A stretch of DNA of 64,000 bases, taken from NCBI GenBank assembly GCA_018343915.1, contig JABRWF010000003.1:5084001-5148000 (forward strand), written 5' to 3'. Shown in pieces: positions 45,319 to 59,690 of the stretch. The notes beneath the pieces are model-generated. The model was not told where the DNA came from, made no database searches, and was given only the letters and a program-made list of their open reading frames with translations. The position numbers and the translations under genes are program-made. The DNA comes from Agroathelia rolfsii. Lineage: Eukaryota; Basidiomycota; Agaricomycetes; Amylocorticiales; Amylocorticiaceae. Each line of letters starts with the position of its first letter. Position 1 is the stretch's first letter.

Positions 45319-46360
45319 CTACTCGTACGCAGAATTCAAAAACTGCAGTAGATTCTCGCGATTCTTATCCCGCTCTAAGTCGGCCGCGTTCTTATGGACT
45401 CTGAGTTTGATCTGCACAGATGTATAAGTAGATGAAAGAGAGATAGGCAGTGAACAGACACGTACTTTCTTGCCGGTGAGGGCACTTCGACGGTCATCGC
45501 GTTCGGAACCCTTTCTCTTACGTTTCTCCTTATCTTTTCTTCTTTTCTTTTCTTTCATGTCCTTATCTCTCTTCTTTTTCTTCTCTCGCCTTTCCTCAGC
45601 CTCAACCGTGCTTCGACTGTCATGTTGATCGCGACTACGACTACGGCTGTGTGATTCGTGACGGCGATGATGAGATTCATCGCTGTTATCTGATAAATAA
45701 TCAGATGAGTGGGGTGAGCGTCTTTCGTGGGCAGGGCCCCCATCCTGGCTCCTATGTGATGGCTGGATTTATCAGTGGCCAGAGAACTTCTAAGCTTAGA
45801 TAGGTGTTCTTCGTTATACTGATTGGGCTGTGCGCACCGACTCAAAATGCAGAGCAAGGCTGTCATGAGAAGAGTGGCTGACCCAATTTCGACTCCCACC
45901 TTCATACTACAATAATCATGTCACCCGAGACCTTGTGCAGATCAAAAGGAAATATCAACCTACATGATGAGAGCGTGTCACATCCATCAAGTCTTTTCTA
46001 TCATGGCGATGAGAGTGGTGTCTGCTATATGAATTACGGTGGTCCGCGCGACGGTTGTCGTCGTCGTCGTAACCACGCTCATGACGCTCACGACCACCAG
46101 AGTACGGGGACCTCGAGCGAGACCTGTGTCTCCCCCGCTCTGGTATGTATAAGTTTTTATGTTATGTTGGTGGCGTGAAGGAGATTAGACCGAAGTGCGC
46201 CGGGAGGTCAAAGCGTATAGAACTGTCGGGTCAGTTCTGCAAGCTCAGTTAAACGAACGTCGATGTCTGTCTCACCATAATCACGCCCATGTCCATGAGA
46301 AGAATATGCATATTTATCTGTGCTGCGACGTGGGGAGACGGATCGCCTTCGTTCGGGCAT
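45319..46360 (-). CDS. Arg/Ser- and Lys-rich nuclear-type protein, function unknown
   Basis: ATG at 46360 (MPERRRSVSPRRSTDKY). The first exon ends near LTELAELTRQ; the exact first donor is unresolved. Next exon: RGRHRSRSRSPYSGGRERHERGYDDDD then many His/Arg/Ser. Then a short exon (GSRNWVSHSSHDSL), an exon with RSQDGGPAHERRSPHSSDYLS and a long basic run (EKKKKRDKDMKEKKRRKDKE), and a last exon IKLRVHKNAADLERDKNRE with LLQFLNSAYE before the TAG at 45319-45321. RS dipeptides and a Lys-rich tail suggest a splicing-linked nuclear protein; the C-terminal helix looks like the conserved part. About 250 aa. Confidence 0.7.
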
Positions 46361-49390
<3,030 letters not shown>

Positions 49391-49720
49391 AACAGATATG
49401 AGTCTTTGGTTAGGGGGCAACGACGATGGGCTACAAGTGCTACTAGGCTCTATTGTTTCCATATCGTTTCCGTACAAGCTGCAAAGTGAAGTATTGTGCT
49501 TGCGACCGTGACAGGAACAATGGCCCACAGCCTTGGCCGCAAGGTAGACGCAAGGTTGCTGCATGGCCTCCAGGGCCAGCCACTATTTAATAAGGCTCTG
49601 CCACTTTCGTTACTTCCCCGACAAATCGACACAGACTTACGTCCTATTAGTACCACTACACCTCCTCCCTTACGAACCCCACGACCTGAAAGACGTACTT
49701 TGATGACCTTATCTACTACC

Positions 49721-50476
49721 ATGACTCTATCACCTACCAAACTTCGTCATGACGAACTCGTTGGCAGAGCGATTGCGGATGAGTCTGAGCTACAACTGGA
49801 TAGCCCAACATCCACAAGGAGCCTGACCTCCATCCTGCCCCGTCCAATTCCAAATTCATACTGGGCTACGCCTCTGCTGCTAGCATGCGAATACCCCTGG
49901 GCACCGTCCACCTCGTCGCCAAAGCTCGATAAGCTGCTGGAGGCTGGCGTCCGCACATTCATCGACTTGACTGAGTCCGGCGAGCTCAAATCCTATGCTG
50001 GGATTATACTGCGCGAACGTGCGGAACAACTAGGCATTGATTACGCCGAGATTCGGTACCATAATTTCCCCATTGCTGACAGGTGCCTTCCCAAGAGCAT
50101 AGCCTATGTCCACCAAATCCTTGATGTCCTCAGGCAAAACGAGCTCGAGGACAGGATTTCAGCGGTGCATTGCCGTGGTGGCATAGGTCGAACTGGCACT
50201 GTCGTCGGTTGCTGGCTAATTCAGTGTGGCCTGTCGGGGAATGGTGATGAGGCATTGGCACGTATCGCAAAGGTGAGCCGGTTTTCTTGCGTCATTGTTT
50301 TAACTCTTGTACCAGGGACCAAGGATACTAATATCAACATTTCTGTTTAGGAATGGAGAACTGTTGCCAAATACAAGAGGTACCCGCACAGTCCGGAAAC
50401 GGGTGCACAAGTGGACTTCGTCAGGAATTTCCATCGGGCACGAAGCTTGCGGAGCAGGGAGAACTCTGCACGTTGA
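49721..50476 (+). CDS. Dual-specificity / tyrosine phosphatase-like protein
   Basis: Exons 49721-50272 and 50351-50476, 225 aa. The phosphatase loop HCRGGIGRTG (about 50168) gives the HCX5R signature with Cys nucleophile and Arg. Upstream lie WATPLLLACEYPWAP, LLEAGVRTFIDLTESGEL and the general-acid region HNFPIADRCLPK (Asp). The last exon (EWRTVAKYKRYPHSPET) matches the usual C-terminal helix region of this fungal group. ATGs at 49496 and 49703 are in frame upstream; I chose 49721 because text before it is low-complexity and overlaps the 3' region of the glucosidase. The substrate is not predictable. Confidence 0.88.
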
Positions 50477-51388
50477 TCTTACTATCATTCTGGGGTAAGT
50501 CAGTTCCTAGTAGTTTCTTGTGATAGTATATTGGTACTAACTAGAACCAGTACTTCCTTCCGTTCATTCCTCCTAATCACATCGTCACCATTATCTTTAT
50601 TCCATTGGCCTTCTCTGCGCCGGACGCCCGCTTGATGTGGACTTTTTACAGACAAATCTGTTCAGCTTTCAGCCTGTGTCTCATTCTCTCGAATCCATCC
50701 CATTGTGTATCTATATTTCATGTTTTTCTTCTCTTTACATAGTTTCTTTCCATACCAAACGCAGGAATGGACTATGCATCTGCGCCTCTCTCTATACCTT
50801 TCAATGGCATCATGTGGATAGTTTGTCTCGTTCCTTCTCTCTTCTTTTGGGGCATTCTCGAGTAACCGTTATTGGTACCTGTAGTGTATTTACACTTATG
50901 GATCCAATCTCAATGTGATTCACTGTCCGTACCGTTTGGGAACTTAAGCTATCGAAACTAGAGATTCGATCACAGTATACTCCATATCCTTCCCTCCAAG
51001 ATTGGTTGTGCTAATTTCATGTGCGATTTTTCTTTATAAGAAACGACCAGTAAGTCCTGGATTGTCTCATCTATTCTACCCATGCCAGTGTTACCATACA
51101 ATACTCAATGACAATGAAAAGAATTCAGTCAAAGCAAACAACCTGACATAGCGCCACTGGAAAATAGTCAGAGTCTGGCATTTGCAGAAATGGTTTTCAG
51201 TTCAAAGCTTGTAAAATGTATTGGTGTGTAGACCGTCTATGTGATATATCGAAAGAGATTCAAAACGCTACTGGTACTCTTCTTCTACTTTCATGCTCTT
51301 GCTAGCCCCACAGTATGTATGCAATTGTTTCTAGTTCGTGTGCACTTGCATTCGTTGACGCCAACGATGAAAACGAGTATCAAGCTCT
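50477..51388. other. Intergenic, convergent 3' ends of phosphatase and GDPD genes
   Basis: About 910 bp. The frame at 50637-50918 has no family look. I see no gene, RNA or repeat here; it holds the two 3' untranslated regions. Confidence 0.5.
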
Positions 51389-52919
51389 TCATGAAGCAGC
51401 AATGGGTTCAACGACCGCAGCGGGCTGTTCAAAAGGCCCTTTGACGCTCTGGAGATACCTGGCCTCGATAGAGCTCCAAATTGTGCGCCAGGGCCAATAT
51501 GACATCTTGTTCGTCCAAAGGAAGTAACGTGTGTACTGGTTGAGGATGTTGTCGTAGTCCACTGATGAATCCGGTGCGCATTAGAATCAAGTAATGTGCT
51601 GGGATTGGTATCTCAGAGAGGATTTACCTTGAAGGGTTTTACGAAGATCGAGCCATGTCTGGGTCTTGTCAGTCAAGATAGCATCAACGCCCCATCTAAC
51701 GGCCTCCATCATTTCCTCTGGCTCATTGACAGTCCTATAGAGCTGATGTTTTAGAAAGCAAATATATTTCGCGAATACCACACAATACATACCAAACCAT
51801 AAGCTGTTTTCCAGCATCTCTACACTCTTGTATAAATCTTAGCGGGGGTTGTAAGAATCCACAACATATGCGCCTAATAATCAAGAAAAGAAAAGACTTA
51901 CTTCTTCCCATCTAGATCAGTCAAAGAGTAGAAATTGACCGAGAATGCATCGACCTCCTTGAAGAAGTACGTTCTCGCCGTGTAGAGATTCCGCCCAATA
52001 AATGCAGTACGGCAATATGGTAGACATTTCTTGGCGTGCGGAATGAAGGCCGGATGCCACATACCCAACAGGATACGAGGGGCAAGGACGGTCTGCCAGT
52101 CGGACTGCGCACGGATAATCTCATCCATGAGCGAAAACAGCCGTGCGGGGTCATTCTGTACTTTGATATCGACGTTGAACTTTACATGATGGTTCTCGGG
52201 CTATCAGAAGAAACAAGGCATTATCACGGCCGATAATCAATGCACACGTAGCAACACTATCATTATTCAAATGTAGAGTATAGACTTACCTGCATCAACA
52301 GAGCTACTGTCTCGGCGAAAGTCGGGATGGATTGCTTTGGCTCTGCGCGCGTACGAACGTGCTCCATGCCCGAGGGACCGTACCACGTATGCTCACTTAT
52401 CAATCCTGTAGTACCCAAACCATTGACATGTGCGCCGTGCAAGAAACGAAAAACGTTTGTGAATAGGGGTGATAGATAATAGTGGAGCCGGATGCGTACC
52501 GGTTCCGTCCGTGGTTCTATCAAGTGCTAAATAAATGCGTTAGATATTACAAGACAACAAAGAATCTTGAGGAAGACTGGCGTACATGGATCGTGAAACA
52601 TGAGCACGACGCCGTCGGACGATACATGTACGTCTGCGAGCGAGGTTACGACGGACAGCTATGCAAATGCAGATACTATACCGCTCTCTATGCCCTCTGC
52701 GCCATCTCGCATGGCGGCTTCGAACGAGGCAAGGGTGTTCTCTGGGAACCGCGCAGAGGCCTGTTTGCGATGTGTCAGGCCATATGACGTAATGTTTCCC
52801 TGGGAATGATTTTCTGCTTACACCGCGGTGGCCCCAACATTCTATGCACTGTATGAGCAACGCTGACAGCAAGACATATGAGTAAATACTTTACCAGGAA
52901 GAGCTTTGTTCAAAGACAT
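51389..52919 (-). CDS. Glycerophosphodiester phosphodiesterase (GDPD) domain protein
   Basis: Cleaves glycerophosphodiesters to glycerol-3-phosphate and an alcohol. ATG at 52919 (MSLNKALPG). About nine exons joined by eye in phase: PECWGHRGASARFPENTLASF with the GHRG His and Arg, EGIESDVHVSSDGVVLMFHD with the metal Glu/Asp, PSLDRTTDGTG, GLISEHTWYGPSGMEHVRT, ETVALLMQ, PENHHVKFNVDIKVQND, LLGMWHPAFIPHAKKCLP, RDAGKQLMVWTVNEPEEM, WGVDAILTDKTQTWLDLR. The last exon is VDYDNILNQYTRYFLWTNK to the TGA at 51389-51391. No signal peptide, so it is the cytosolic or vacuole-facing type. Confidence 0.9.
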
Positions 52920-53521
52920 GACGGAATAGAGCTGTCGGTGTTGGTAGAATGCACGACTAGGAGAATAATGTTTATGCTTTAAAACCGCTTGCCACGCGGG
53001 TCGAGAGTATGAGAGCAGACGGATGCTTGGTGGGGGGGGGGTGAAGAAAGAGATTGACGGTAAGCGGGCTGCGCTTTTACAAGTTTTGTGCGCCAATCGT
53101 ATACTCCATTTATATAGGCCTGAGAGAAGGGACGATCGCGATGCAAGTTACACAACGGGCCCGAATGCAGCAAACGTGGCTCCGAGGGTACAACGTGATA
53201 TGATAAGCGGCGGGAAAAAAGGTGAATTGCCTGCCATCATCCAAGGTCCCCATTTCTCTCGTAAAACTGTTCAACATCTCCAGCACAAAGCAACCGTCTT
53301 CCTTCTCTGCCTTCTGACCGTTTTATTTATATTGGATTTCCATTTATCCCAGTCAAATGACCCATTTATTACACGAACGAGAATGAATTACAAGTGTCCA
53401 AAGGCCATTCATGTTCATGTACACCGTACAATGAGCAGTAGCATTCCTTTAAGGAAATATCATCTGATGATGTGGTGTGCGCGCATAAGCAGTTGAAGCA
53501 ACGTTGAAGCTTTTAACTCTA
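52920..53521. other. Intergenic: GDPD promoter and acyltransferase 3' region
   Basis: About 600 bp with a G run at 53032-53041. No gene recognised. Confidence 0.5.
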
Positions 53522-54709
53522 CTAGCTCGTGCGAGGTCGTCCGACCAGCACCATGCCCTCGTCTTCCTCGGTTTCCGCCCCATTTTCACTTCCTTCAAAT
53601 CTACGCGAGTATGAATCAGCCGAGCTTGAGATAGCAGGTGATGAGGGCGCGGGCGTCGGGGTATCACGTGCAGGTTCTTCCAATGCAGCAGGCGCTGGCA
53701 CGGGTGGCTTATCCTGCACAGTTGATGCTGATGCTACTTTTGCCGGCAGTTGGACCTTGACCGAAATATCACGCAGAGCCTCCAACATCAGTTCGCGAAC
53801 ACGGACAGCAAGAGCAGGAATGTCTTCGGTTGTAAGACCTGCCGTAGGGACCGGTGGAAGTACTATATTTATATTATAAAAAAATTAGAAAATCAGTCAA
53901 AGTGTGTGACTACTAAATTTGTGACATTCTGTCCACGAACCTCGTACTCTGATCGTGCCCTCATCAAACACCCCTTTGTGATAGAGTCTCCAGTAGTTTT
54001 CGGTTACGACGGGCACGATGGGCAGGCCAGACTGTACAGCGAGATGGAAGGCACCCTTCTTGAATGGCAAGAGATCCGGAACTTCCTGACTATGACGTGT
54101 GCCCTCGGGATAGATAAACAATGATGTGTTGCGTGCTTTGATGGCCTCGCCAGCAGCCTCCAGCGACCGGTGTGCGGATGCACTGTTCCCCCGATCAATA
54201 AAGACGGTGCCAGACATGGTCATAAATGGGCCTAAGACAGGAGACCATTGAATCTCTTTCTTGGCCATGATAGATGCTTGCTTCGGGAACACCCTGAATA
54301 TGGTAAATTGAATTTGAATTATGGACGATTTGGGGGCATGTATTGATGCTTAACCTTACCTGCCAAGAATGAGGATATCTACCATGCTCTGATGATTGCC
54401 AACAAATACAGCAGGCCTCGACGACAGATGCTCTTCACCCTCAACCTCCACCTCCAGTCCCATAACCCGGCTAGCAGTAGCATAGAACGTCCTAGCCACA
54501 AACCAATTTACATTGTACTTCTGTCCCGCAAGCGACATGCCGATGGATCCTATGAACCCGACGGTGCCTACAAGTGCCAATGTTCCGGCGTACATGCCTA
54601 CACGCATGAAGTAATGAACAGCAGGCGATTGCGATGCGAGATATCGCAAAGCAAAAGCAGGCAAAGAGAGGTAGGCCAAAGGCCTGAAAAGCGAGACGAG
54701 AAAAGACAT
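53522..54709 (-). CDS. 1-acyl-sn-glycerol-3-phosphate acyltransferase (LPAAT)
   Basis: Makes phosphatidic acid from lysophosphatidic acid, in the ER or lipid droplets (yeast Slc1 type). ATG at 54709. Residues 1-75 contain two hydrophobic segments. Acyltransferase motif I NHQSMVDILILG spans the first exon end (54360); then VFPKQASIMAKKEIQW, GTVFIDRGN, motif III FIYPEGTRH (about 54110) and motif IV GLPIVPVV. The second intron is best read with donor GTTCGT so that TIRVRVLPPVPTAGL stays in frame. A Pro/Ala-rich, acidic tail follows, ending GRPRTS and TAG at 53522-53524. About 300 aa. Confidence 0.93.
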
Positions 54710-55249
54710 GTCGGCAGTACCCGCTAGCAGGCTGCTGTTCGTAAGGATAGATGGGAGACTAGAGCCAGAAAAGGCGTGGGGGAATACGAAACGCTTGAGA
54801 GACGAAATGATGACAGTCGTAGAGAGAGATCAGCTGTTTTCGGCCAGTCGGGCAGCGCAGTGTGCTGGCTGCTTCGGGCTCCTTGGGATTCCAGCGCTGA
54901 CGGCGACAGACACGAGATAATTGGGGATTGTTGGCTACCCGGTCGGACTTTGAACGCCCATGTCATATCACGTGTACGCCGTCACACATGCATCATGTCA
55001 CCCCGGTTCTCTACGCACTTGTGGTTGCTGGTACTTACCAAGTAATTATTTTAATATCCTAATGTTAATAAAATTATATAAATGCTCTTGAGACGTACAT
55101 CAAACACGTCATTGGGGTGTCGTTGAAGCAGAGCAAGCCAATATCAAAATAATGCATAGTTGTGCCCCCGGTTTCCGCGGAGATCATAATTTTCAATCTC
55201 TTCGGCACAAACCATTTGCTTGGTTTTCGACAACTAATCCTCTGCACTC
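54710..55249. promoter_or_regulatory. Divergent promoter of the acyltransferase and the Utp8-like gene
   Basis: 540 bp between divergent starts. No specific site recognised. Confidence 0.45.
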
Positions 55250-57868
55250 ATGGCTGCAACATTGGGAGACCCTTTTGTACTCACAACATATCCTATCTCG
55301 AAACGGAAGAAGACAGGTCATACTCATGGCGCCGCTCACTTGTATCCTTCGCCGGTAGCCAGTGCCTCGAGTAGTTCATCTGCTCTTGTCTCCATTGCGG
55401 TCCAGGGTGACGGTCTGCACATACTAGACGTAGGTCTCTCGTGATTTTAACACAGGACTATGTTTATCTCATATCTTGTGGAACCTCCAGACCGCTACGC
55501 TTCACCCGCTCTCGTCACACTCTCTGGGTCCATCAGTATCCTTCTCCTGTCCGCCAGCAACGAGAATGCAACTTGAATCGAAATCCAAGCGTCGAAGCAC
55601 GACCTATGCGGTTATTGAATCGGGGCCAGGAGTATCTAGCTCGGAGGCAGGTCGATTGATATGGACGTGGAGTGAAGACCTTTCCTCTGCTTCAGCTGAA
55701 CAGAGTGGCAAGTCGAAGCCGGGCCAAAAAGATAAAGAGCTGAAGCTTGAAGTGCGTCCCTGACAGTTTAAAAGCAATGAGAAAATATACTAAACATTCC
55801 TGAAATCTACAGTCATCCGAGAACAACCCAATAAGATGGATATCTGCTCCTGATTCACTACCCGACCGCTTAATCCTCTTGTCGCATAAAGGAGACCTAA
55901 CTGTACTCTCATCACAATTAGATATAAAATGGCCTCAGCAACCCAGTGGAAGCACAGAGGACCTACATCTTCTTGACGTTTTCCAATTTTCTCGACAGAC
56001 TTGCACATTTGTGCCATTGGATAAAACACCATCCCCTGGCTCGATAATTCTGGCCGTCCTAAAAAACGAACACCGCCTACTGCTCCGCCCTTTTGCTGTA
56101 TCAGAGGATGATGCAGTTGAATTGCTGAATGGTGTTACTCTTGAAGTAGGGAATGCAACCCATTGTTCATGTAATGAGACCGGGTTTTTCACTGTATTGA
56201 GTAAGTATGATGGTTATTTCTTTGGTCGTCATTCTAAAACAATAAAACCTCAGCACAAGGCGGTGCCTGGCATGCATTCCAACTCGAACTATCCGAAGAG
56301 GGTGAACCATCTGCGAGAGCAGTTTCCCAACCGTTCATGTTGTCCCGTCTACAGCTTAGTGCCGAGTCTCTAAGTTTATTGCCACTCTCATCGTCCCGCG
56401 TTCTGCTCGCTGGTATAACTATTTCTGAACCGGAAGTTGTATTATTATTATGGGACCTCCAATACTCTGTAGTTCTTGTATCACATACATTCGCTCCACC
56501 TTCTTCTCTATTCGGTTCTTCCAAACCATCCTCCTCTCCTGTTTCCATCCGTTTATCGGCCGTTTCCGAATCTCAGGTCGCTCTGACGCTTTCTCCTGCA
56601 TCTTCAGTCGCCATCACATCCTCACATCGATCCACCATTTACGGCGTTCCTTTCACACTCTCCGCCATCTCCACAGTTGCTGCTGCCCTCGGCAGGGCTG
56701 CTGCCACGTCCAAATGGCTCTCCGTGTCGTCAGGTCCAACCAAATCGACAACTATGGATAGCGATCAGAAACAGCTTCTGGAGAAACTGGGAAACCACTG
56801 TTCCCAAGGTCGACTAAATGACATGAAATCGGCGTACTATACTTTCATCAAGCAGCATCGCCCCACTGTAAGATCCATTCACTCTTATTGAGATGGAAGA
56901 ATTCACCATTGTACACTTAGGAGAGTCATGTCTCCTCCATGTCTGAGCAATTTGTCATCGAGCTCGTTTCTATGCTTGAAAAGCACTCGTCATCGCCCCA
57001 GGGGGCAGATGTGATGCACCACCTGATTTCCAATGGCTTCATCAGGCGAACTATGCTTCAGGATGAGGATGGTGCTTTATGGCTATGGAAATCGCCTAAA
57101 AATTGGGTACGTTGATACCTCGTTCTTCAAAGAAATATTTTGTTTTCGTGCTGACACATGTATGAAGAAACTTGTCCGTGCAGCGCTACACCACATACCG
57201 GATATGACCGAGGACGACGCTATGAACGCATTGCACGAGTTGATTAGCATCTGGTCAACAGAAGGCGCACAGTCTAAAGACAAAGAAGTACCCACTCTGC
57301 AAGAGTTCCTTTTCCAGTGTGTGAATACGGATACGACGCCCACCCAGCTTCGGATCGCCATCCATCGAAACTTGGCGTACACGCCCTCGGACTTGGTCGC
57401 TGTCTTGCGAATCTTCGAACGATGGCTCAAAAGTACAGTCAACGAGTCCAGTAGCCTGACGGCGCCAGAAAACCCGAACGGAAAGAGGATCCCGCCCTTG
57501 AGCAAGGTTTGCTTTTTCTAAAGGAAAAATCCTCCGTTGACTTGCTTAACACGGGTTTTCTTCAGATCCTCGCTTTCCTCCAGACTTTCATCGATGCATC
57601 ACTCGTCGCGCTTCTGCAGCACACTCCCGCTCACGCACGCCTGACGTCTATCCTGACCTTGCTCAAGCCTCAGCTCGAGCTCGTCGACGACGCGCGGACG
57701 CTGCGTGGACCTTTGGAACCGTTCGTCAAGGCCCACGAGCGCCATTTGCGTAAGAAGCAGAACCCCGATGAAAAGAAGAAGGAGAACAAGAACCATAAGA
57801 AGAAGGAGGCCAGGGAACGTTTCGAGACTGCGATTGGGTTGTATAGATTCGAGGAACTGCGTCTCTGA
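55250..57868 (+). CDS. Utp8/Nol11-like nucleolar protein (ribosome synthesis)
   Basis: Likely part of the U3 snoRNP / tUtp complex that links rDNA transcription to pre-rRNA processing; the family call rests on overall layout. ATG at 55250 (MAATLGDPFVLTTYPISKRK). Exons joined in phase: GDGLHILD / TATLHPLSSHSLGPSVSFSC, LIWTWSEDL, SSENNPIRWISAPDS, LILLSHKGDLTVLSS, LLRPFAVSEDDAVELL, HAFQLELSEE, VVLLLWDLQYSVVL (WD-like beta-propeller text), then a helical C-terminal half: EQFVIELVSMLEKH, LEEDEDG-type text at 57060, KKLVRAALHHIPDMTEDDAM, LLQHTPAHARLTSILTLL, LEPFVKAHERHL, a Lys-rich run, and IGLYRFEELRL to the TGA at 57866-57868. About 750 aa and six or more introns. Confidence 0.68.
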
Positions 57869-58291
57869 GTTATAAATGTCTATCGTGTTTTATTTTCCAT
57901 AAATTTTCTTGCCACAACTTAGGAGTTCGCTGATTAAGCCAGCTTTCGGTTGAATGAATTGATTGGGGTGTGGCGAAGGTACTTTTTGGTAGACTTTCAT
58001 ATGCCAGATAGACAGGCGATAGAACTCAAAGTTGGACGATGTGAATTTGAGGCTTTCGTCGCTCTTTCAATGATAAAGATTAAGTCCTAGTCCTTGAGTC
58101 GCCCAATTGCAGTGTGGATCATAAATTAATGTCATAGAACAGCCATATACCCTAAATAGATTTAACATAAAATGTGCATATATACAACTACTCCCAACAG
58201 AAGCCTCAATCCCACTTTCTTGTTCTTTTGCTATTGTCTATTTACATCTCTGCCTTCTGCCGAATGCGCTCTTGCCTATCTATTTGTCAGT
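57869..58291. other. Intergenic, convergent 3' ends
   Basis: 423 bp with two 3' untranslated regions. Nothing else seen. Confidence 0.5.
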
Positions 58292-59690
58292 TTATCTGCC
58301 GTTTTCCACCACCGTCATGGTCCGAGGAAGCACGTCATGCCATTGACCATTCACATCCAGATACCGGTACTGGCCAAAGCCCAACTCGTAATCCTGGATG
58401 AGATCTCCCTCTACATACGGCCTCAAATCATGAATCATGAACCCCCCTCTATACGCCCTCGCCTGCGGGTCGGACTTGGCAGCAAGCTGGGCAGACGTTG
58501 GCCAGGAGAACGCGTACTGCGTGTCGTCATGCACGAGACCGGAGGTGCCATCGAAGATGCTGAGCAGCATATCGGTGTTGGATTGTGCGCTCTGCACTCT
58601 CATCACACGCCCTCCGAGTCTGTAAAGCAGCTTGTGGTGTGCGGGCGTGAAGCGGGGCATGAGCTGGGCCATCGCGTCCAGCTGCGTTTCCTCCTCGGTA
58701 TGTGGCATGATGATGAGAGACCTTTCGTTGCGCGTCTCGAGGAGCGTTCTCGGTTGCTGGATCACGTCCGTCGACGTTTCGGAGCTCTGGGCCAATGGCT
58801 GTGGGATGGTCTGAGGCCATTCTATAGGTTCTAAAACTGCGAGGTCTGGGAAATCTGTAAAATCATGGCAAAATAAATAAATAAATGTTGATTAGAGTCG
58901 AGACTCTGATGATGAAGATAAAACGAAGATGGGGATGAGTGCACTCACCTGCATAATCTGGATTTTCTAGTGCGGTAGATTGCGCCCATCCTTCAAAGAA
59001 GTCCCTGAGGAGCTGACTATTAAATGATTGGGAAGGCGTGTCCAAGAAAGTAGGGAGTTCGCTGGAGGAGGTCTGGATATCGGGTAGAGAGTAACCGTCG
59101 GGGAACAAGTCCTGACTGCTGATGATCTGGCCTTCAGAAGAAGCACTACCGGTAGCATTGCTGGTAAACGATGAAAACCCGTCGGTGGAGAACAAGCCAG
59201 AGGTAGACAAATCAGCAGGAAGAGATGGGGGGTTGAAGAACTGGGTAGCAGAAGAGACACTAGCCCAAGACTGGCCACCAGAGGATTTGCTTGTTAATAA
59301 CAAAGACCGGACGGCGGGAGACAGAGTTTGAGATCGTCCTCCATCGGGGGAGGGCGCCTGTTGCTCCTCCTGCTCCTCCCCCACGACTGGTGGGGTCACA
59401 GTCTCAGCGCCGCTTGCGATGGACTGGTTGGACCTATTCATCACATTCAGGATGGTTTCATGGCGGCGAAGCTGACGTTTTGTCTTAGTGGCGCTGTAAG
59501 GCTTCGGAGTTGGTGGACGAGGTGTCGAGGATCTAGACCTAAACGTCGTCGATGAGGTGCGGGATAGTACCGGACCTGGCGTTAGAGCACGCGGGGTCGA
59601 TGAACGACTTGGTGGCGGCGTCGAGAGCTCGCGGTTGTACAAGAGCATTTCCTCGACCAAGGCCGGACTGGATCGGATGGAGCTGGTCAT
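58292..59690 (-). CDS. Fungal protein of unknown function with a conserved-looking C-terminal domain
   Basis: Two exons, 58949-59690 and 58292-58854, 434 aa. The first 230 residues are Ser/Thr/Pro-rich and disordered (PPPSRSSTPRALTPGP, RSSTPRPPTPKPYS) with several Ser/Thr-Pro sites, as in kinase-regulated proteins. Residues about 300-430 look folded: AQLMPRFTPAHHKLLYRLGG, FDGTSGLVHDDTQYAFSW, YRGGFMIHDLRPYVEGDL and YRYLDVNGQWHDVLP. I do not recognise the family. The intron is clean (GTGAGT to TTTACAG) and keeps phase. It could be a regulatory or chromatin-linked protein, but nothing here proves it. Confidence 0.75.
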
